Counted from the first letter of the stretch, positions 1 to 13,590 are shown. The stretch is DNA of 64,000 nucleotides from Citrobacter sp. MGH106 (GCF_001037495.1 NZ_KQ089822.1:3987938-4051937); one strand, 5' to 3'. Numbers and translations: made by a program. The notes: generated by a model not told the origin, from the letters alone.

Positions 1-437
1 AAATCCAGTACTTCCTGCGCGGTGCGGCAGGCACGTAAACGATCAAAATTAGCTTCATCTTCAAACAGATTAACAATCTGCATGATGCCAACCTCCTGAT
101 GCGTGTTGGCATCCACTGCCGCCATGGTGATCAGAATATCAACCGGGTCGTTATCTTCATGGTTAAACACCAGCGGTGTTTTCAGCGTAACCAGGGCAAA
201 CCCGGTTTTCTTCACACCTTCCTCCGGGCGGCCATGAGGCATAGCCAGACCAGGTGCTATCACAAAATACGGGCCAAACTGCTCTACGCCGTCGAGAATC
301 GCCTGGTAGTAACGCGGTTCGACAACATCGGCCTTAACCAGCAGATCGACGCCCAGCTTTACGGCTTCCTGCCAGGTGCTGGCATCAGCCTGCAAAAGGA
401 TGGCGTTATTGTCCGCTAATGAATCACGTAATTTCAT
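1..437 (-). CDS. ulaC: Ascorbate PTS component IIA, partial at the window edge
   Basis: This is the IIA phosphocarrier of the L-ascorbate phosphotransferase system. It takes phosphate from HPr and passes it to UlaB in the cytoplasm. The reading frame opens with [18 protein letters not shown] at 437 and runs off the left edge after about 145 codons; the family is about 154 residues, so only the extreme C-terminus is missing. The phosphorylatable histidine lies in [14 protein letters not shown], the usual active site of mannitol/fructose-type IIA domains. The next gene, ulaB, ends 9 bases upstream, so the two are co-transcribed leftward from the promoter region near 2200. Recognised from close similarity to E. 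coli UlaC. Confidence 0.93.
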   Translation of the reverse strand, partial: MKLRDSLADNNAILLQADASTWQEAVKLGVDLLVKADVVEPRYYQAILDGVEQFGPYFVIAPGLAMPHGRPEEGVKKTGFALVTLKTPLVFNHEDNDPVDILITMAAVDANTHQEVGIMQIVNLFEDEANFDRLRACRTAQEVLD

Positions 438-446
438 ATGGCGTCC

Positions 447-752
447 TTACTTCACATCCTGCGGAAAATGTTCTTTGATCACTTCCAGCAGCTTTGGACC
501 AAAATCGGCTGGCGATAGCATATTGCGTACGCCAACGACATATTTGTTGCCGGAAACAGTGATTTCACCGGCGATATGGGTAGAGGCGATGATGATATCT
601 GCGCCGCTCAGCTCGCTTTTGTATTCGCCCACCGCGCAACTGTTCACCGTATGGTCAATATTTGACTGGGTTAAAAACTGATCCACTTTCATTTTCATGA
701 TCATGGAACTGCCTTGCCCATTGCCACACACAGCCAGAATACGTACGGTCAT
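447..752 (-). CDS. ulaB: Ascorbate PTS component IIB
   Basis: The 101-residue IIB component of the ascorbate phosphotransferase system receives phosphate from UlaC and phosphorylates ascorbate as it passes through UlaA. The phosphocysteine is residue 9 in the loop [10 protein letters not shown], the P-loop-like motif of lactose/galactitol-type IIB proteins. Length equals the E. coli protein. It sits 15 bases downstream of ulaA and 9 bases upstream of ulaC, which fits a single ulaABC transcript. No anomaly is visible. Confidence 0.95.
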   Translation of the reverse strand: MTVRILAVCGNGQGSSMIMKMKVDQFLTQSNIDHTVNSCAVGEYKSELSGADIIIASTHIAGEITVSGNKYVVGVRNMLSPADFGPKLLEVIKEHFPQDVK

Positions 753-767
753 AATCGGAACTCCTTA

Positions 768-2528
<1,761 letters not shown>

Positions 2529-3593
2529 ATGAGTAAAGTAAAAAGCATCACGCGTGAATCATGGATCCTGAGCACGTTCCCGGAGTGGGGAAGCTGGCTG
2601 AATGAAGAGATCGAACAGGAGCAGGTTGCACCAGGCACCTTTGCCATGTGGTGGCTAGGTTGTACCGGGATCTGGCTGAAATCAGAAGGTGGGGCTAACG
2701 TCTGTGTCGATTTTTGGTGCGGGACAGGTAAGCAGAGCCACGGTAATCCGCTGATGAAAACCGGGCATCAGATGCAGCGTATGGCCGGAGTAAAGAAATT
2801 GCAGCCAAACCTGCGCACCACGCCATTTGTGCTCGATCCTTTCGCTATTCGCCAGATCGACGCTGTACTGGCCACTCACGATCATAACGATCACATTGAC
2901 GTTAACGTTGCTGCGGCCGTCATGCAGAACTGTGCCGACGATGTACCATTCATCGGGCCGCAAACCTGCGTGGATCTGTGGATCGGCTGGGGTGTGCCAA
3001 AAGAACGCTGCATCGTAGTGAAACCGGGTGACGTTGTTAAAATAAAAGACATTGAAATTCATGCTCTTGATGCATTTGACCGCACAGCGCTGATCACACT
3101 GCCAGTCGAGCAAAAAGCGGCCGGTGTCCTTCCAGACGGCATGGATATGCGTGCCGTTAACTACCTGTTCAAAACGCCGGGCGGTACGCTGTATCACAGC
3201 GGAGACTCCCACTACTCCAACTACTACGCAAAACACGGCAATGAACATCAGATAGATGTGGCACTGGGTTCCTATGGCGAAAACCCGCGCGGCATTACCG
3301 ACAAGATGACCAGCTCCGACATGCTGCGCATGGCGGAAGCGTTAAATACCAAAGTGGTGATCCCGTTCCACCATGATATCTGGTCAAACTTCCAGGCCGA
3401 TCCGCAAGAGATCCGTGTTCTGTGGGAGATGAAAAAAGATCGGTTGAAGTATGGCTTCAAGCCGTTTATCTGGCAGGTTGGCGGCAAGTTCACCTGGCCG
3501 CTGGATAAAGATAACTTTGAATATCACTATCCACGCGGTTTTGACGACTGTTTTACAATCGAGCCGGATCTGCCGTTTAAATCCTTCCTCTAA
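2529..3593 (+). CDS. ulaG: L-ascorbate 6-phosphate lactonase
   Basis: UlaG hydrolyses L-ascorbate 6-phosphate to 3-keto-L-gulonate 6-phosphate, the first cytoplasmic step after uptake through UlaABC. It belongs to the metallo-beta-lactamase superfamily, and the metal-binding signature THDHNDHID is clear near residue 113; further ligands fit HSGDSH and FHHDIW. I selected the ATG at 2529 ([12 protein letters not shown]), giving 354 residues as in E. coli, rather than an ATG five codons upstream. It is transcribed divergently from ulaA and followed by its own terminator, then ulaR. Confidence 0.95.
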   Translation: MSKVKSITRESWILSTFPEWGSWLNEEIEQEQVAPGTFAMWWLGCTGIWLKSEGGANVCVDFWCGTGKQSHGNPLMKTGHQMQRMAGVKKLQPNLRTTPFVLDPFAIRQIDAVLATHDHNDHIDVNVAAAVMQNCADDVPFIGPQTCVDLWIGWGVPKERCIVVKPGDVVKIKDIEIHALDAFDRTALITLPVEQKAAGVLPDGMDMRAVNYLFKTPGGTLYHSGDSHYSNYYAKHGNEHQIDVALGSYGENPRGITDKMTSSDMLRMAEALNTKVVIPFHHDIWSNFQADPQEIRVLWEMKKDRLKYGFKPFIWQVGGKFTWPLDKDNFEYHYPRGFDDCFTIEPDLPFKSFL

Positions 3594-3602
3594 TCGCTAT
3601 GA

Positions 3603-3626
3603 TGCCGGGTTTTTCCCGGCATTTTT
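3603..3626 (+). terminator. Rho-independent terminator after ulaG
   Basis: A 7-bp stem (TGCCGGG / CCCGGCA) with a five-T loop is followed by ATTTTT, immediately after the ulaG stop codon. It separates ulaG from ulaR. Confidence 0.8.
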
Positions 3627-3698
3627 CAATATTTACTTTAGTATTTTCAGGCTATTTCAAATATCATCTTAAAAAATCATTTTGTATCGGAATAGCTC

Positions 3699-4454
3699 AT
3701 GACTGAAGCACAAAGACATCAAATTCTACTCGATATGCTGGCACAGCTGGGCTTTGTGACCGTTGAAAATGTCGTAGAACGCTTAGGAATCTCACCCGCT
3801 ACGGCACGTCGGGATATCAACAAACTTGACGAAAACGGCAAGCTTAAAAAAGTTCGTAACGGCGCAGAAGCCATTACTCAACAGCGGCCACGCTGGACGC
3901 CGATGAATCTGCACCAGGCACAGAATCATGACGAGAAGGTACGCATAGCCAAGGCAGCGTCACAACTGATCAATCCTGGCGAAAGCGTGGTGATCAACTG
4001 TGGATCCACTGCATTCCTGCTTGGGCGGGAAATGTGTGGCAAGCCGGTGCAGATCATTACTAATTATCTGCCGCTGGCAAATTATCTGATCGACCAGGAG
4101 CATGAGAGCGTAATCATCATGGGCGGGCAATATAACAAGAGCCAGTCCATCACACTTAGCCCGCAGGGCAGCGAGAATAGCCTGTACGCCGGGCACTGGA
4201 TGTTTACCAGCGGCAAAGGACTTACCGCTGACGGGCTGTATAAAACTGACATGCTGACCGCGATGGCAGAACAGAAGATGCTTAGCGTAGTCGGCAAACT
4301 GGTAGTACTGGTCGATAGCAGTAAAGTGGGTGAACGTGCAGGTATGTTATTCAGCCGTGCCGATCAAATCGATATGCTGATTACCGGTAAAAATGCGAAC
4401 CCTGAGATCTTGCAACAGCTCGAAGCGCAGGGTGTAAACATTTTGCGCGTTTAG
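3699..4454 (+). CDS. ulaR: DeoR-family repressor of the ascorbate regulon
   Basis: UlaR represses ulaG and the ulaABCDEF operon and is released by L-ascorbate 6-phosphate. The 251-residue protein has the DeoR layout: an N-terminal winged helix (residues about 3-57, with [16 protein letters not shown] as the recognition region) and a C-terminal sugar-phosphate sensor domain with the NCGSTAF loop. The ATG at 3699 gives the family length. It follows ulaG behind a terminator, so it probably has its own promoter. Its stop overlaps the stop of convergent yjfP by four bases. Confidence 0.94.
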   Translation: MTEAQRHQILLDMLAQLGFVTVENVVERLGISPATARRDINKLDENGKLKKVRNGAEAITQQRPRWTPMNLHQAQNHDEKVRIAKAASQLINPGESVVINCGSTAFLLGREMCGKPVQIITNYLPLANYLIDQEHESVIIMGGQYNKSQSITLSPQGSENSLYAGHWMFTSGKGLTADGLYKTDMLTAMAEQKMLSVVGKLVVLVDSSKVGERAGMLFSRADQIDMLITGKNANPEILQQLEAQGVNILRV

Positions 4455-5200
4455 AGATGTTGGCGGAAAAATGATACCGTCGCTGCCAGCGCTTCTGGCG
4501 TGATACGGTGGCGCACGCCAGCTTCCCACAGGCAGGTCAGATTTTTATCCAGACCTGCCTGAATCAACGCCTGTTGTAAGCGGAAGGTTTCAACGGCCGG
4601 GACCACATCGTCATCCTGTCCATGCCACAATAAAAGCGGTCTGTCGGCCAGTCGGTCCAACTGATGCGTCACATCCCACTCAGCGAGCGGAGCTATTATC
4701 GTATCGAATTCCGTCTGCTGCTCTGGCGTCTGCACGAATAAAGGTGGAAAAAGCGTATGGGCAAGGTGGGTAAAATAGCCCGAACCCATCAGGCTGGCTG
4801 CACATTTAACCTCGGGATATCGCGCCATAATACCCAGTGCCGTCATACCACCCATTGAGGCGCCCGCGATAGCAAGACGTTCATCTAATATCCAATTCTC
4901 TGCCACCAGCGCCGCACGTAACGCCGTAAATTCCTGCATGTTTTGCTGCAAAATCTGCCAGAAGCGGTACATTCTACCCTGCGTATCACCACTGAACCGC
5001 GCACCATGATCGGGTGCTTCGGGCATAACAACCCGGAACCCGGCCTGTGCCAGAGCGACGGCAAAATAGCTGTAAACCAGGCTGGAAGAAGTGAACCCGT
5101 GATAAAAGATAATGCAGGGAAGTGAAAGGTCGTGTTGACCAGCAGGAAATGCGTGCAGGACAGGAATACCAGCCAGTTGCCGTGTTTCAATTTCTATCAT
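4451..5200 (-). CDS. yjfP: Alpha/beta hydrolase, carboxylesterase-like
   Basis: The 249-residue protein has an alpha/beta-hydrolase fold. The oxyanion region is FYHGFTSSS, the nucleophile elbow is GASMGG with Ser115, and a late HRITPEA segment is the likely catalytic histidine region. E. coli YjfP has esterase activity on short acyl substrates in vitro; its physiological substrate is not established to my knowledge. It is convergent with ulaR and its stop codon overlaps that of ulaR. It is the same gene found beside ulaR in E. coli. Confidence 0.88.
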   Translation of the reverse strand: MIEIETRQLAGIPVLHAFPAGQHDLSLPCIIFYHGFTSSSLVYSYFAVALAQAGFRVVMPEAPDHGARFSGDTQGRMYRFWQILQQNMQEFTALRAALVAENWILDERLAIAGASMGGMTALGIMARYPEVKCAASLMGSGYFTHLAHTLFPPLFVQTPEQQTEFDTIIAPLAEWDVTHQLDRLADRPLLLWHGQDDDVVPAVETFRLQQALIQAGLDKNLTCLWEAGVRHRITPEALAATVSFFRQHL

Positions 5201-5381
5201 TTGTCGCCTCTTTCTTTCCGGTATGCCATGGAGAAATACTTAACGCAAGTGAATGTGTTCGGCAATGATTCATAATGTTGAGAACTAGGTTACGCTTTCG
5301 CAACATTTTCATTCGAAAATCGCGCGAGAGATAACATTTCGGGAACATTCCCCTAAAGGGAAATTAATAAGGCACTACACT

Positions 5382-5711
5382 ATGGCTATCAGGAAACGAG
5401 ATAGAGTTATGCGTCGGTTTGCCTCTTTGATGCTGGTTATGTTTTTAAGCGCCTGTAGCGTGCTACAGGGGACGCCACAACCCGCGCCACCTGTCGCAGA
5501 CCATCCGCAAGAAATCCGCCGTGACCAGAGCCAGGGGTTACAGCGAATGGGGACAGTCAATGCTCTGGTGAGAGGCTCTCCAGATGATGCGCTGGCAGAA
5601 ATTCGTGCCAAAGCTGCCGCGGCTAAAGCTGATTATTACGTTGTATTACTGGTTGATGAAACCGTGGTAACGGGCCAATGGTATTCACAAGCCATTTTAT
5701 ATCGTAAATAA
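5382..5711 (+). CDS. bsmA: Biofilm/stress lipoprotein BsmA
   Basis: This small lipoprotein of the DUF1471 (YdgH/BhsA) family is linked in E. coli to biofilm formation and peroxide/acid stress. The lipobox LSAC is clear, after the hydrophobic stretch MRRFASLMLVMF. The C-terminal half (DYYVVLLVDETVVTGQWYSQ) is the typical family core. The 109-codon start at 5382 matches the length I recall for E. coli, but a sigma-S-like -10 (CTACACT at 5375-5381) would place the transcript start inside it; the ATG at 5409 (100 residues) may be the true start. Confidence 0.85.
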   Translation: MAIRKRDRVMRRFASLMLVMFLSACSVLQGTPQPAPPVADHPQEIRRDQSQGLQRMGTVNALVRGSPDDALAEIRAKAAAAKADYYVVLLVDETVVTGQWYSQAILYRK

Positions 5712-5858
5712 CACGGGATTGAAATTTAGTCAGCTTTACATTGCTTTGCGCCCCTATGCGTTTACCTGTGCACAATAAACCAACAGCAGGGAGCTTGAGG
5801 TTTATTATCGCGATGGAATGCCCTGCCACGTGTAGGGGTACGAATAATGGAGCTGACG

Positions 5859-6134
5859 ATGAAACAATCACTTGCCTTATCCTCACTGCTGCTTTCTGCC
5901 GGACTGGTGGATACCACGGCACAGCCTGCCGAGTTCGCCAGTGCTGACTGTGTTACGGGTCTGAACGAAATAGGACTGATCTCTGTCAGCAACATTGCAG
6001 GAAATCCACAGGATGTGGAACGCGTTGTGGCGTTAAAAGCGGATGAACAAGGTGCCTCATGGTATCGGATCATTCAAATGTATGAAGAACAACAGCCTGA
6101 TAACTGGCGTGTACAGGCCATACTCTATGCATAG
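5859..6134 (+). CDS. yjfN: Periplasmic DUF1471 protein YjfN
   Basis: A 91-residue secreted protein of the DUF1471 family; E. coli YjfN has been described as a small activator of the periplasmic protease DegP. The signal sequence MKQSLALSSLLLSAGL leads into a cleavage region at about TTAQPAEF. The mature core (VTGLNEIGLISVSNIAGNP and SWYRIIQMYEEQQPDNWRV) is strongly conserved with E. coli. I chose the ATG at 5859; an upstream ATG adds only MELT. It lies downstream of bsmA in the same direction, with a 147-base gap. Confidence 0.85.
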   Translation: MKQSLALSSLLLSAGLVDTTAQPAEFASADCVTGLNEIGLISVSNIAGNPQDVERVVALKADEQGASWYRIIQMYEEQQPDNWRVQAILYA

Positions 6135-6149
6135 CATACTGCCAGGTGT

Positions 6150-6201
6150 CGCTCACTTATCTGGCCTACATCGAAAGTATGAGTGTAGGCCTGATAAGAT
6201 C
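6150..6201. repeat. REP-like inverted repeat between yjfN and aidB
   Basis: Imperfect inverted copies of CTTATCTGGCCTACA and TGTAGGCCTGATAAG flank a short loop. This is the palindromic form of enterobacterial REP/BIME units and sits between two convergent genes, where it may also end transcription. Confidence 0.6.
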
Positions 6202-6227
6202 CTCCTGCACAGCCGCCAGGCAAGTCA

Positions 6228-7850
6228 TTAACACAAGCCACCCGTAGCCCGTAATAACAAGTCATTCTGCACCTGTTCAGACAAACGCCGACCACCACGC
6301 GTATCCAACATCATCTGACACCAGGCCTGCGCCACTGGCGGAGATGCATAGCGCAACATCTGCGCCCCACAGCCGAGCAGGAAAAGCTGCTGCGTAATCT
6401 CCCGTCCCAGCTCCTCACTGGGTTTACGTAAGTGCTGTTGTAGCTGACGTACCATTCTGTCGTAATGTCGGTCTTGCCCTTTTACTTCAGCAAAAGCTTC
6501 ACTGAGCATATCGTACATACCCGGTTGTTTCGTTAACACTCGCAATACATCAAGGCACATAATGTTTCCGGATCCTTCCCAGATACTGTTTACCGGCATC
6601 TCGCGGTACAAACGCGGCAGTTCACTCTCCTCACAATACCCCGTGCCACCAAGCACTTCCATGGCCTCTGCAACGAATGGCATACCGCTTTTACAGATGG
6701 CGAACTTTGCCGCTGGCGTAAATAATCTGGCCCACAGTGCTTCTTTCACATCGTTGCGACGATCCCAGGCTCGCGCCAGCCGAAACAACAACGCTGTTTG
6801 GCCTTCCAACTGGAGAGCCATCCGGCTCAATACCTGTCGCATCATCGGCTGCTCAATCAGTGGTTTGCCAAATACCTGCCGCTGATGCGCATGATAAATT
6901 GCCACGGAAAAAGCGCGCCGCATCATACTGTGGCTACCAAGCGCACAGTCAAAACGTGTCATACCGCCCATTTTCAGGATATGACGAACACCTTCTCCCT
7001 CCTCACCCAGTAGCCAGCCAATCGCATCCTGAAATTCAACTTCGCAGCTGGCGTTAGAGCGGTTGCCTAACTTATCCTTCAGCCGTTCAAGACGGATAGC
7101 GTTACGCCGCCCATCAGGTAAAAATCGCGGGACAAAGAAGCAGGACAACCCTCCTTTAGCCTGTGCCAGCACCAGATGAGCATCGCTTTGCGGTACGGAG
7201 AAAAACCATTTATGCCCAATTAGCCGATACGTGCCATCCTCAAGGCGGTCTGCCTGAGTGGTATTGCTCAGCACATCTGATCCCCCCTGTTTCTCCGTCA
7301 TTCCCATGCCAATCAGCAGACCGCGCTTTTTCCCGCCGGGCAGCAGATGTGAATCATAACGATCGCTGCATAGCGGTGTGAACCAGTCATGAAATTGTGG
7401 AGGTAACATATCAAGTAACAGCGGCGTGGCGGCAAACGTCATGGTAACAGGGCATAACGTGCCTGCCTCCACCTGCGCATGCAACATAAAACGTGCGGCC
7501 CGGGCAACAAATGCCCCCTGTCTTGCATCTTCTTCCCAGGCAAGATTATGTACCCGGTTGGCACACAGCCCCTGCATCAGTAAATGCCAGGCGGGATGAA
7601 AACGCACGTCATCCAGTCGCTGCCCCTGCGGATCGTATCGCAATAGTTCTGGCGGATAAGCGTTGGCCAACCGTCCCAGTTCGAGCGATTCCGCCGTTCC
7701 TAATTGCTGGCCAATACTGGCAAGAAGATCGCTGTCCCAGCCAGCCCCCTCACGATTCACCGCTTCACACAGTGCACCATCGGACAGGTATAAATTGCTG
7801 TTATTGAGCGGTACAGGTTGGTTAAAAACGGTATGCGTTTGCCAGTGCAT
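6228..7850 (-). CDS. aidB: Acyl-CoA dehydrogenase-like adaptive response protein AidB
   Basis: AidB is a flavoprotein of the acyl-CoA dehydrogenase superfamily, induced by alkylation in the Ada response; it binds DNA and is thought to protect it from alkylating agents. The chosen ATG at 7850 (MHWQTHTVFNQ) gives 540 residues, against 541 in E. coli. Flavin-binding features are visible: the GMGMTEKQGGSD segment and the C-terminal VNSIWEGSGNIMCLD. The gene is single, convergent with yjfN. In E. coli K-12 yjfI-yjfC lie between rlmB and aidB; here they are absent and aidB follows rlmB directly. Confidence 0.95.
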   Translation of the reverse strand: MHWQTHTVFNQPVPLNNSNLYLSDGALCEAVNREGAGWDSDLLASIGQQLGTAESLELGRLANAYPPELLRYDPQGQRLDDVRFHPAWHLLMQGLCANRVHNLAWEEDARQGAFVARAARFMLHAQVEAGTLCPVTMTFAATPLLLDMLPPQFHDWFTPLCSDRYDSHLLPGGKKRGLLIGMGMTEKQGGSDVLSNTTQADRLEDGTYRLIGHKWFFSVPQSDAHLVLAQAKGGLSCFFVPRFLPDGRRNAIRLERLKDKLGNRSNASCEVEFQDAIGWLLGEEGEGVRHILKMGGMTRFDCALGSHSMMRRAFSVAIYHAHQRQVFGKPLIEQPMMRQVLSRMALQLEGQTALLFRLARAWDRRNDVKEALWARLFTPAAKFAICKSGMPFVAEAMEVLGGTGYCEESELPRLYREMPVNSIWEGSGNIMCLDVLRVLTKQPGMYDMLSEAFAEVKGQDRHYDRMVRQLQQHLRKPSEELGREITQQLFLLGCGAQMLRYASPPVAQAWCQMMLDTRGGRRLSEQVQNDLLLRATGGLC

Positions 7851-7925
7851 TGTGTTTCCCTCCGTCAATGGCAGTGACCATAAGTATGGTCACTCACAGA
7901 AGAGGGTGCCTGGGATAGCGGTCAC

Positions 7926-7951
7926 AAAAAAGCCATCCCGGAGGATGGCTT
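7926..7951 (-). terminator. Terminator of the nsrR-rnr-rlmB operon
   Basis: On the minus strand a stem AGCCATCC / GGATGGCT with a short loop is followed by a run of five T. It lies 21 bases after the rlmB stop codon and is the likely end of the operon. Confidence 0.8.
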
Positions 7952-7971
7952 GATGGAAATGGAGAGCTCAG

Positions 7972-8703
7972 TTACCCGCGCTGACGAACGGCCTCAAACA
8001 GGCAGATCCCCGTTGCAACAGAGACGTTCAACGATGAGACGCTACCAGCCATCGGAATACTGATCAGCTCATCACAGTGTTCGCGAGTCAGACGACGCAT
8101 ACCTTCACCTTCAGCTCCCATGACCAGCGCCAGGCGGCCAGTCATTTTGCTCTGATACAGAGTGTGGTCAGCTTCACCTGCCGTCCCAACAATCCAGATG
8201 TTCTCTTCCTGCAGCATACGCATCGTGCGCGCCAGGTTGGTCACACGGATCAGTGGCACGCTTTCTGCCGCGCCACAGGCGACTTTTTTCGCCGTCGCAT
8301 TCAACTGCGCAGAACGATCTTTCGGGACGATAACAGCATGCACACCAGCCGCGTCTGCGCTTCGCAAGCAAGCGCCCAGGTTATGCGGATCGGTAACGCC
8401 ATCCAGGATCAAAAAAAACGGCTGATCGAGAGAGGCGAGCAGATCCGGCAGATCGTTTTCCTGATACTGGCGGCCCGGCTTCACGCGGGCAATAATTCCC
8501 TGATGTACCGCACCCTCACTTTTCTCATCCAGAAACTGGCGGTTAGCCAACTGGATGACAACGCCCTGCGCTTCCAGAGCATGGATCAGCGGCAGCAGGC
8601 GTTTATCTTCACGACCTTTGAGAATAAAGACGTCCTGAAAGCGCTCAGGCGCACGCTCCAGCAGAGCCTGCACCGCATGGATGCCGTAAATCATTTCACT
8701 CAT
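7972..8703 (-). CDS. rlmB: 23S rRNA 2'-O-methyltransferase (Gm2251)
   Basis: RlmB methylates the ribose of G2251 in the peptidyl-tRNA-binding loop of 23S rRNA. It is a SPOUT (TrmH-family) enzyme: an N-terminal substrate-binding domain (residues 1-75) is followed by the knotted catalytic domain, with motifs [23 protein letters not shown] and [14 protein letters not shown]. Length 243 equals E. coli. It is the last gene of the leftward nsrR-rnr-rlmB transcript, 72 bases after rnr. Confidence 0.95.
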   Translation of the reverse strand: MSEMIYGIHAVQALLERAPERFQDVFILKGREDKRLLPLIHALEAQGVVIQLANRQFLDEKSEGAVHQGIIARVKPGRQYQENDLPDLLASLDQPFFLILDGVTDPHNLGACLRSADAAGVHAVIVPKDRSAQLNATAKKVACGAAESVPLIRVTNLARTMRMLQEENIWIVGTAGEADHTLYQSKMTGRLALVMGAEGEGMRRLTREHCDELISIPMAGSVSSLNVSVATGICLFEAVRQRG

Positions 8704-8775
8704 GAATGTACTCGTTAATAGTTTATGTGTAATGCCGGGCAGTACTTAGCTCACCCGGCTTACTGTTTATGGCCG

Positions 8776-11238
8776 TTATTCCGCGACTTTCTTTTTCGCC
8801 GCGCGTTTAGCTTTGGTGGCAGCAGCGATTTTAAGCGTTTTCGCCGATGGCTTTTTCGCTTTTTTGTCGCCTTTTTTCTCAGTCGCTTTTTTATCCGCCT
8901 GAGGTTTAGCTCTGCCTTTCTTCTCGCCACGGAAAGCACTATCCGGCTCGAAATTCACCTTTTTGCCCATCTGACGACGTCTGCCGGTGTTTTTACCTGC
9001 ATCACCTTTTTTCGCTTTTTCGCGCGCGGTTTTACCCTCATTACGCGGTGCGCGTTCACTGGAGATCAGGCTAAAGTCGATTTTACGCTCGTCCATGTTG
9101 ACGGCTTCCACACGAACTTCCACACGATCGCCCAGGCGATACATCTGACCGCTGGATTCCCCCGTCAGGCGTTGTCCAACCTGATCAAAGCGGTAATAGT
9201 CATTATCCAGTGAGGAGACATGCACCAGACCGTCAATAAACAGCTCATCAAGACGAACAAAGAAACCAAAACCGGTCACGCTGGCAATCACGCCTTTAAA
9301 GACATTACCGACCTGATCCAGCATAAAGTCGCACTTCAGCCAGTCAGAAACGTCCCGCGTAGCTTCGTCAGCACGGCGCTCCGCCATGGAACAGTGCTGG
9401 CCCAGTTGCAACATCTCTTCCATCGAATAATGGTAGCCCCCCGTTTCCGTGGTGTTACCTTTGTGGCCCTGCTCCTGTGCCAGCAAATACTTAATTGCAC
9501 GGTGCAAAGACAGATCCGGATAGCGACGAATCGGTGAGGTAAAGTGTGCATAAGACTGCAGCGCCAGACCAAAGTGTCCGCGGTTTTCTGGATCGTAAAT
9601 CGCCTGCTTCATTGAACGCAGCAGCATAGTTTGCAGCATTTCCGCGTCAGGTCTGTCGGCAATTGATTCCAGCAACTCGGCATAATCGCGTGGCTCTGGT
9701 TTGTTACCACCAGGCAGTTCCAGTCCCAGCTCTGCCAGTACGGAACGGAAGGAGGTGATTGCTTCAGTGGTCGGCTTGTCGTGGATACGGAACAGTGCAG
9801 GCTCTTTGGCTTTCTCAACGAATCGTGCCGCTGAGATGTTAGCCATAATCATGCACTCTTCAATCAGTTTGTGCGCGTCATTACGCTGGGTCTGTTCAAT
9901 ACGTTCAATGCGGCGTTCAGCGTTGAAGATAAATTTGGCTTCTTCACTTTCAAACGAGATACCGCCACGTTCTTCACGGGCTTTATCCAGCACTTTGTAC
10001 AGATTGTGCAGCTCTTCAATGTGTTTAACCAGCGGCGCGTATTGCTCACGCAGCTCCTGATCGCCCTGCAGCATGTGCCAGACTTTGGTATAGGTCAAAC
10101 GAGCATGGGAGCTCATTACCGCTTCGTAGAATTTAAAGCCGGTTAAACGACCTTTCGACGAAATGGTCATTTCGCACACCATGCACAGACGATCCACCTG
10201 CGGGTTCAGCGAACACAAGCCATTGGAAAGCACTTCCGGCAGCATCGGTACGACCTGCGACGGGAAGTAGACGGACGTACCACGATTGCGAGCTTCCTGG
10301 TCCAGCGGTGTTGGTGGTCGAACATAATAGCTTACGTCAGCGATAGCCACCCATAAACGCCAGCCGCCACCGCGCTTCTTCTCACAATAAACGGCATCAT
10401 CGAAGTCACGCGCATCTTCACCGTCAATTGTCACCAGCGGTAAATCACGCAGGTCAACGCGGCCAATTTTGGCCTCTTCCGGTACTTCTTCTTTAAGCCC
10501 GGCGACCTGCTTCTCTACCGCCTGCGGCCAGATATAAGGGATTTCATGAGTACGCAAAGCCATATCAACGGCCATGCTAGTGCCCATGTTATCGCCCAAC
10601 ACTTCAACAATTTTACCTACCGCTTTGGTGCGTCGGGTTGGGCGCTGGGTAAGTTCAACCACTACCACAAATCCCATGCGGGCGCCCATTACCTCTTCAG
10701 GTGGGATAAGGATATCGAAGCTCAGGCGGCTATCATCTGGTACCACAAACCCTACGCCGGCGTCGGTGAAGTAGCGACCGACAATCTGGCTGGTTTTTGG
10801 CACCAGTATGCGCACAATACGTGCCTCGCGACGGCCTTTACGATCCGCGCCCAGCGGCTGTGCCAGAACCTGATCGCCATGGATGCAGGTTTTCATCTGT
10901 TCGCTGGAAAGGTACAGGTCGTCTTTACGTCCTTCAACGCGCAGAAAGCCGTAGCCATCACGGTGGCCAATAACGGTACCTTTCAGCAGGTCAAGACGTT
11001 CCGGCAGCGCATAGCACTGACGGCGAGTGAAGACCAGTTGCCCATCACGCTCCATAGCGCGCAGACGGCGACGTAGCGCTTCTAACTGCTCTTCACCTTC
11101 AATGTTGAGTTCAACAGCCAGCTCATCGCGGTTGGCCGGTTTTTCACGTTTGGTTAAATGTTCGAGGATAAATTCCCGGCTCGGGATAGGGTTCGCGTAT
11201 TTTTCAGCTTCGCGTTCCTGGAAAGGATCATGTGACAT
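8776..11238 (-). CDS. rnr: Ribonuclease R
   Basis: RNase R is a processive 3'-to-5' exoribonuclease that degrades structured RNA, including rRNA and trans-translated mRNA, and is induced in cold shock and stationary phase. Domains in order: N-terminal helix-turn-helix and cold-shock domains (about 20-230), the RNB catalytic domain with metal ligands in [11 protein letters not shown], an S1 domain (about 640-725), and a lysine-rich C-terminal tail from about 735. The ATG at 11238 ([14 protein letters not shown]) gives 820 residues; E. coli has 813, and the extra length lies in the lysine-rich tail. It starts 38 bases after nsrR. Confidence 0.96.
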   Translation of the reverse strand: MSHDPFQEREAEKYANPIPSREFILEHLTKREKPANRDELAVELNIEGEEQLEALRRRLRAMERDGQLVFTRRQCYALPERLDLLKGTVIGHRDGYGFLRVEGRKDDLYLSSEQMKTCIHGDQVLAQPLGADRKGRREARIVRILVPKTSQIVGRYFTDAGVGFVVPDDSRLSFDILIPPEEVMGARMGFVVVVELTQRPTRRTKAVGKIVEVLGDNMGTSMAVDMALRTHEIPYIWPQAVEKQVAGLKEEVPEEAKIGRVDLRDLPLVTIDGEDARDFDDAVYCEKKRGGGWRLWVAIADVSYYVRPPTPLDQEARNRGTSVYFPSQVVPMLPEVLSNGLCSLNPQVDRLCMVCEMTISSKGRLTGFKFYEAVMSSHARLTYTKVWHMLQGDQELREQYAPLVKHIEELHNLYKVLDKAREERGGISFESEEAKFIFNAERRIERIEQTQRNDAHKLIEECMIMANISAARFVEKAKEPALFRIHDKPTTEAITSFRSVLAELGLELPGGNKPEPRDYAELLESIADRPDAEMLQTMLLRSMKQAIYDPENRGHFGLALQSYAHFTSPIRRYPDLSLHRAIKYLLAQEQGHKGNTTETGGYHYSMEEMLQLGQHCSMAERRADEATRDVSDWLKCDFMLDQVGNVFKGVIASVTGFGFFVRLDELFIDGLVHVSSLDNDYYRFDQVGQRLTGESSGQMYRLGDRVEVRVEAVNMDERKIDFSLISSERAPRNEGKTAREKAKKGDAGKNTGRRRQMGKKVNFEPDSAFRGEKKGRAKPQADKKATEKKGDKKAKKPSAKTLKIAAATKAKRAAKKKVAE

Positions 11239-11276
11239 CTCGGTTCCTCCGTTGTCATCTCTGATGAAGATTTTCG

Positions 11277-11702
11277 TCACTCCACCAGCAATAATTTATA
11301 AAGCGGTTGATTATTTTCAACCAAATCGGCAAGTGTGTAGTTGTCCAGTTCCGTCAGAAAACTTTGCACTGCTTTAGAAAGCGCCTGTTTGAGTCGACAG
11401 GCAGGGGTTATGTGGCAAAACTCGCTGCTACAGTTGACCAGCGATAAAGGTTCCAGCTCGCGAACCACATCGCCAATACCAATAGCCTTAGCTGGTTTGC
11501 CCAGGCGGATACCGCCGTTTTTTCCTCGAATAGCAGTAACGAAGCCCGCCCGGCTAAGTTGATTGATTATTTTGACCATATGATTACGGGACACGCCGTA
11601 GACTTCTGTCACCTCAGAAATACTGGTCATACGTCCTTCGGGAAGCGACGCCATGTAGATTAGCGCACGTAATCCGTAATCGGTGAAACTTGTTAACTGC
11701 AC
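11277..11702 (-). CDS. nsrR: Nitric-oxide-sensing repressor NsrR
   Basis: NsrR is an Rrf2-family repressor that uses a [Fe-S] cluster to sense nitric oxide and controls hmp, ytfE and related detoxification genes. The 141-residue protein has an N-terminal winged helix ([17 protein letters not shown]) and the three cluster cysteines Cys91, Cys96 and Cys102 in the usual spacing. The start codon is GTG at 11702, as in E. coli. It heads the leftward nsrR-rnr-rlmB operon. Confidence 0.95.
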   Translation of the reverse strand: MQLTSFTDYGLRALIYMASLPEGRMTSISEVTEVYGVSRNHMVKIINQLSRAGFVTAIRGKNGGIRLGKPAKAIGIGDVVRELEPLSLVNCSSEFCHITPACRLKQALSKAVQSFLTELDNYTLADLVENNQPLYKLLLVE

Positions 11703-11834
11703 ATCAACCTCAGGAAAAAGGGAAAACGGATAAGCCTGGTAGTATTAATTATATTGATGATAAACCAGCCACCAGCCAGGTCGCTAATTTATTTCAGTTC
11801 GGGAAGGAAAAAAGCGAGGAACTTACAAGATTTT

Positions 11835-11922
11835 AAGCCGGATACCAGCGTAAAACGCCTTATCCGGCCTACAAATGCCCACTCACTGTAGGCCCGACAA
11901 GCATAGCGCCACAGGCGCTATG
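11835..11922. repeat. BIME-type repeat between purA and nsrR
   Basis: Two imperfect palindromes follow each other: a GCCGGAT...CTTATCCGGC unit at about 11837-11866 and a TGTAGGCCCGACAAG unit with a GCGCC...GGCGC hairpin at about 11887-11920. These match enterobacterial REP sequences in composition and arrangement. The element follows purA on the minus strand. Confidence 0.65.
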
Positions 11923-11934
11923 CAACAACCATAA

Positions 11935-13236
<1,302 letters not shown>

Positions 13237-13239
13237 TCA

Positions 13240-13255
13240 AAATCACCGTTTGCTT
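13240..13255 (-). promoter_or_regulatory. Candidate PurR operator in the purA leader
   Basis: On the minus strand AAGCAAACGGTGATTT matches the left half of the PurR consensus (ACGCAAACGTTTGCGT) well and the right half weakly. It lies 7 bases before the purA ATG. E. coli purA is known to be PurR-repressed through weak operators; the site here is inferred. Confidence 0.5.
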
Positions 13256-13335
13256 AAAAATGGATTCTACCACCGCTTTTTCAGATATACAGCACTTTTT
13301 GCATCCAAAAATTCGTAAATTAGTCTACTTATTAA

Positions 13336-13533
13336 TCAGCCAATCGTTTTCCTCAACATGTAGTAGACCACAACGCCCGCAACCACAAGACCGCCGCCAA
13401 AACGACGTAAAATATTTTCCGGCAGTTGTGCCATCGCAGAGATCATTTTCTTCCAGGCACTGGGATACAGCATCGGACCAAGACCTTCCAGCACCAAAAC
13501 CAGCGCGAGCGCCAGCAAAATTGTTGAGTTCAT
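13336..13533 (-). CDS. yjeT: Small inner-membrane protein, DUF2065
   Basis: A 65-residue protein with two hydrophobic segments (residues about 3-20 and 45-60) around a short polar linker (PSAWKKMISAMAQLPEN). It matches E. coli YjeT in length and sequence; its function is not known. It lies between hflC and purA, behind the hflC terminator. Confidence 0.88.
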   Translation of the reverse strand: MNSTILLALALVLVLEGLGPMLYPSAWKKMISAMAQLPENILRRFGGGLVVAGVVVYYMLRKTIG

Positions 13534-13549
13534 CCGCTGTCCTTATATA

Positions 13550-13590
13550 AAAAGAAAACCACCGCATCCCTGAGGACGCCGGTGGTTTTA
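13550..13590 (-). terminator. Terminator after hflC
   Basis: On the minus strand AAAACCACCG and CGGTGGTTTT form a 10-bp stem around a 15-base loop, followed by a T-rich run (TTTTCTTTTT). It lies 25 bases downstream of the hflC stop, at the end of the long superoperon. Confidence 0.85.
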
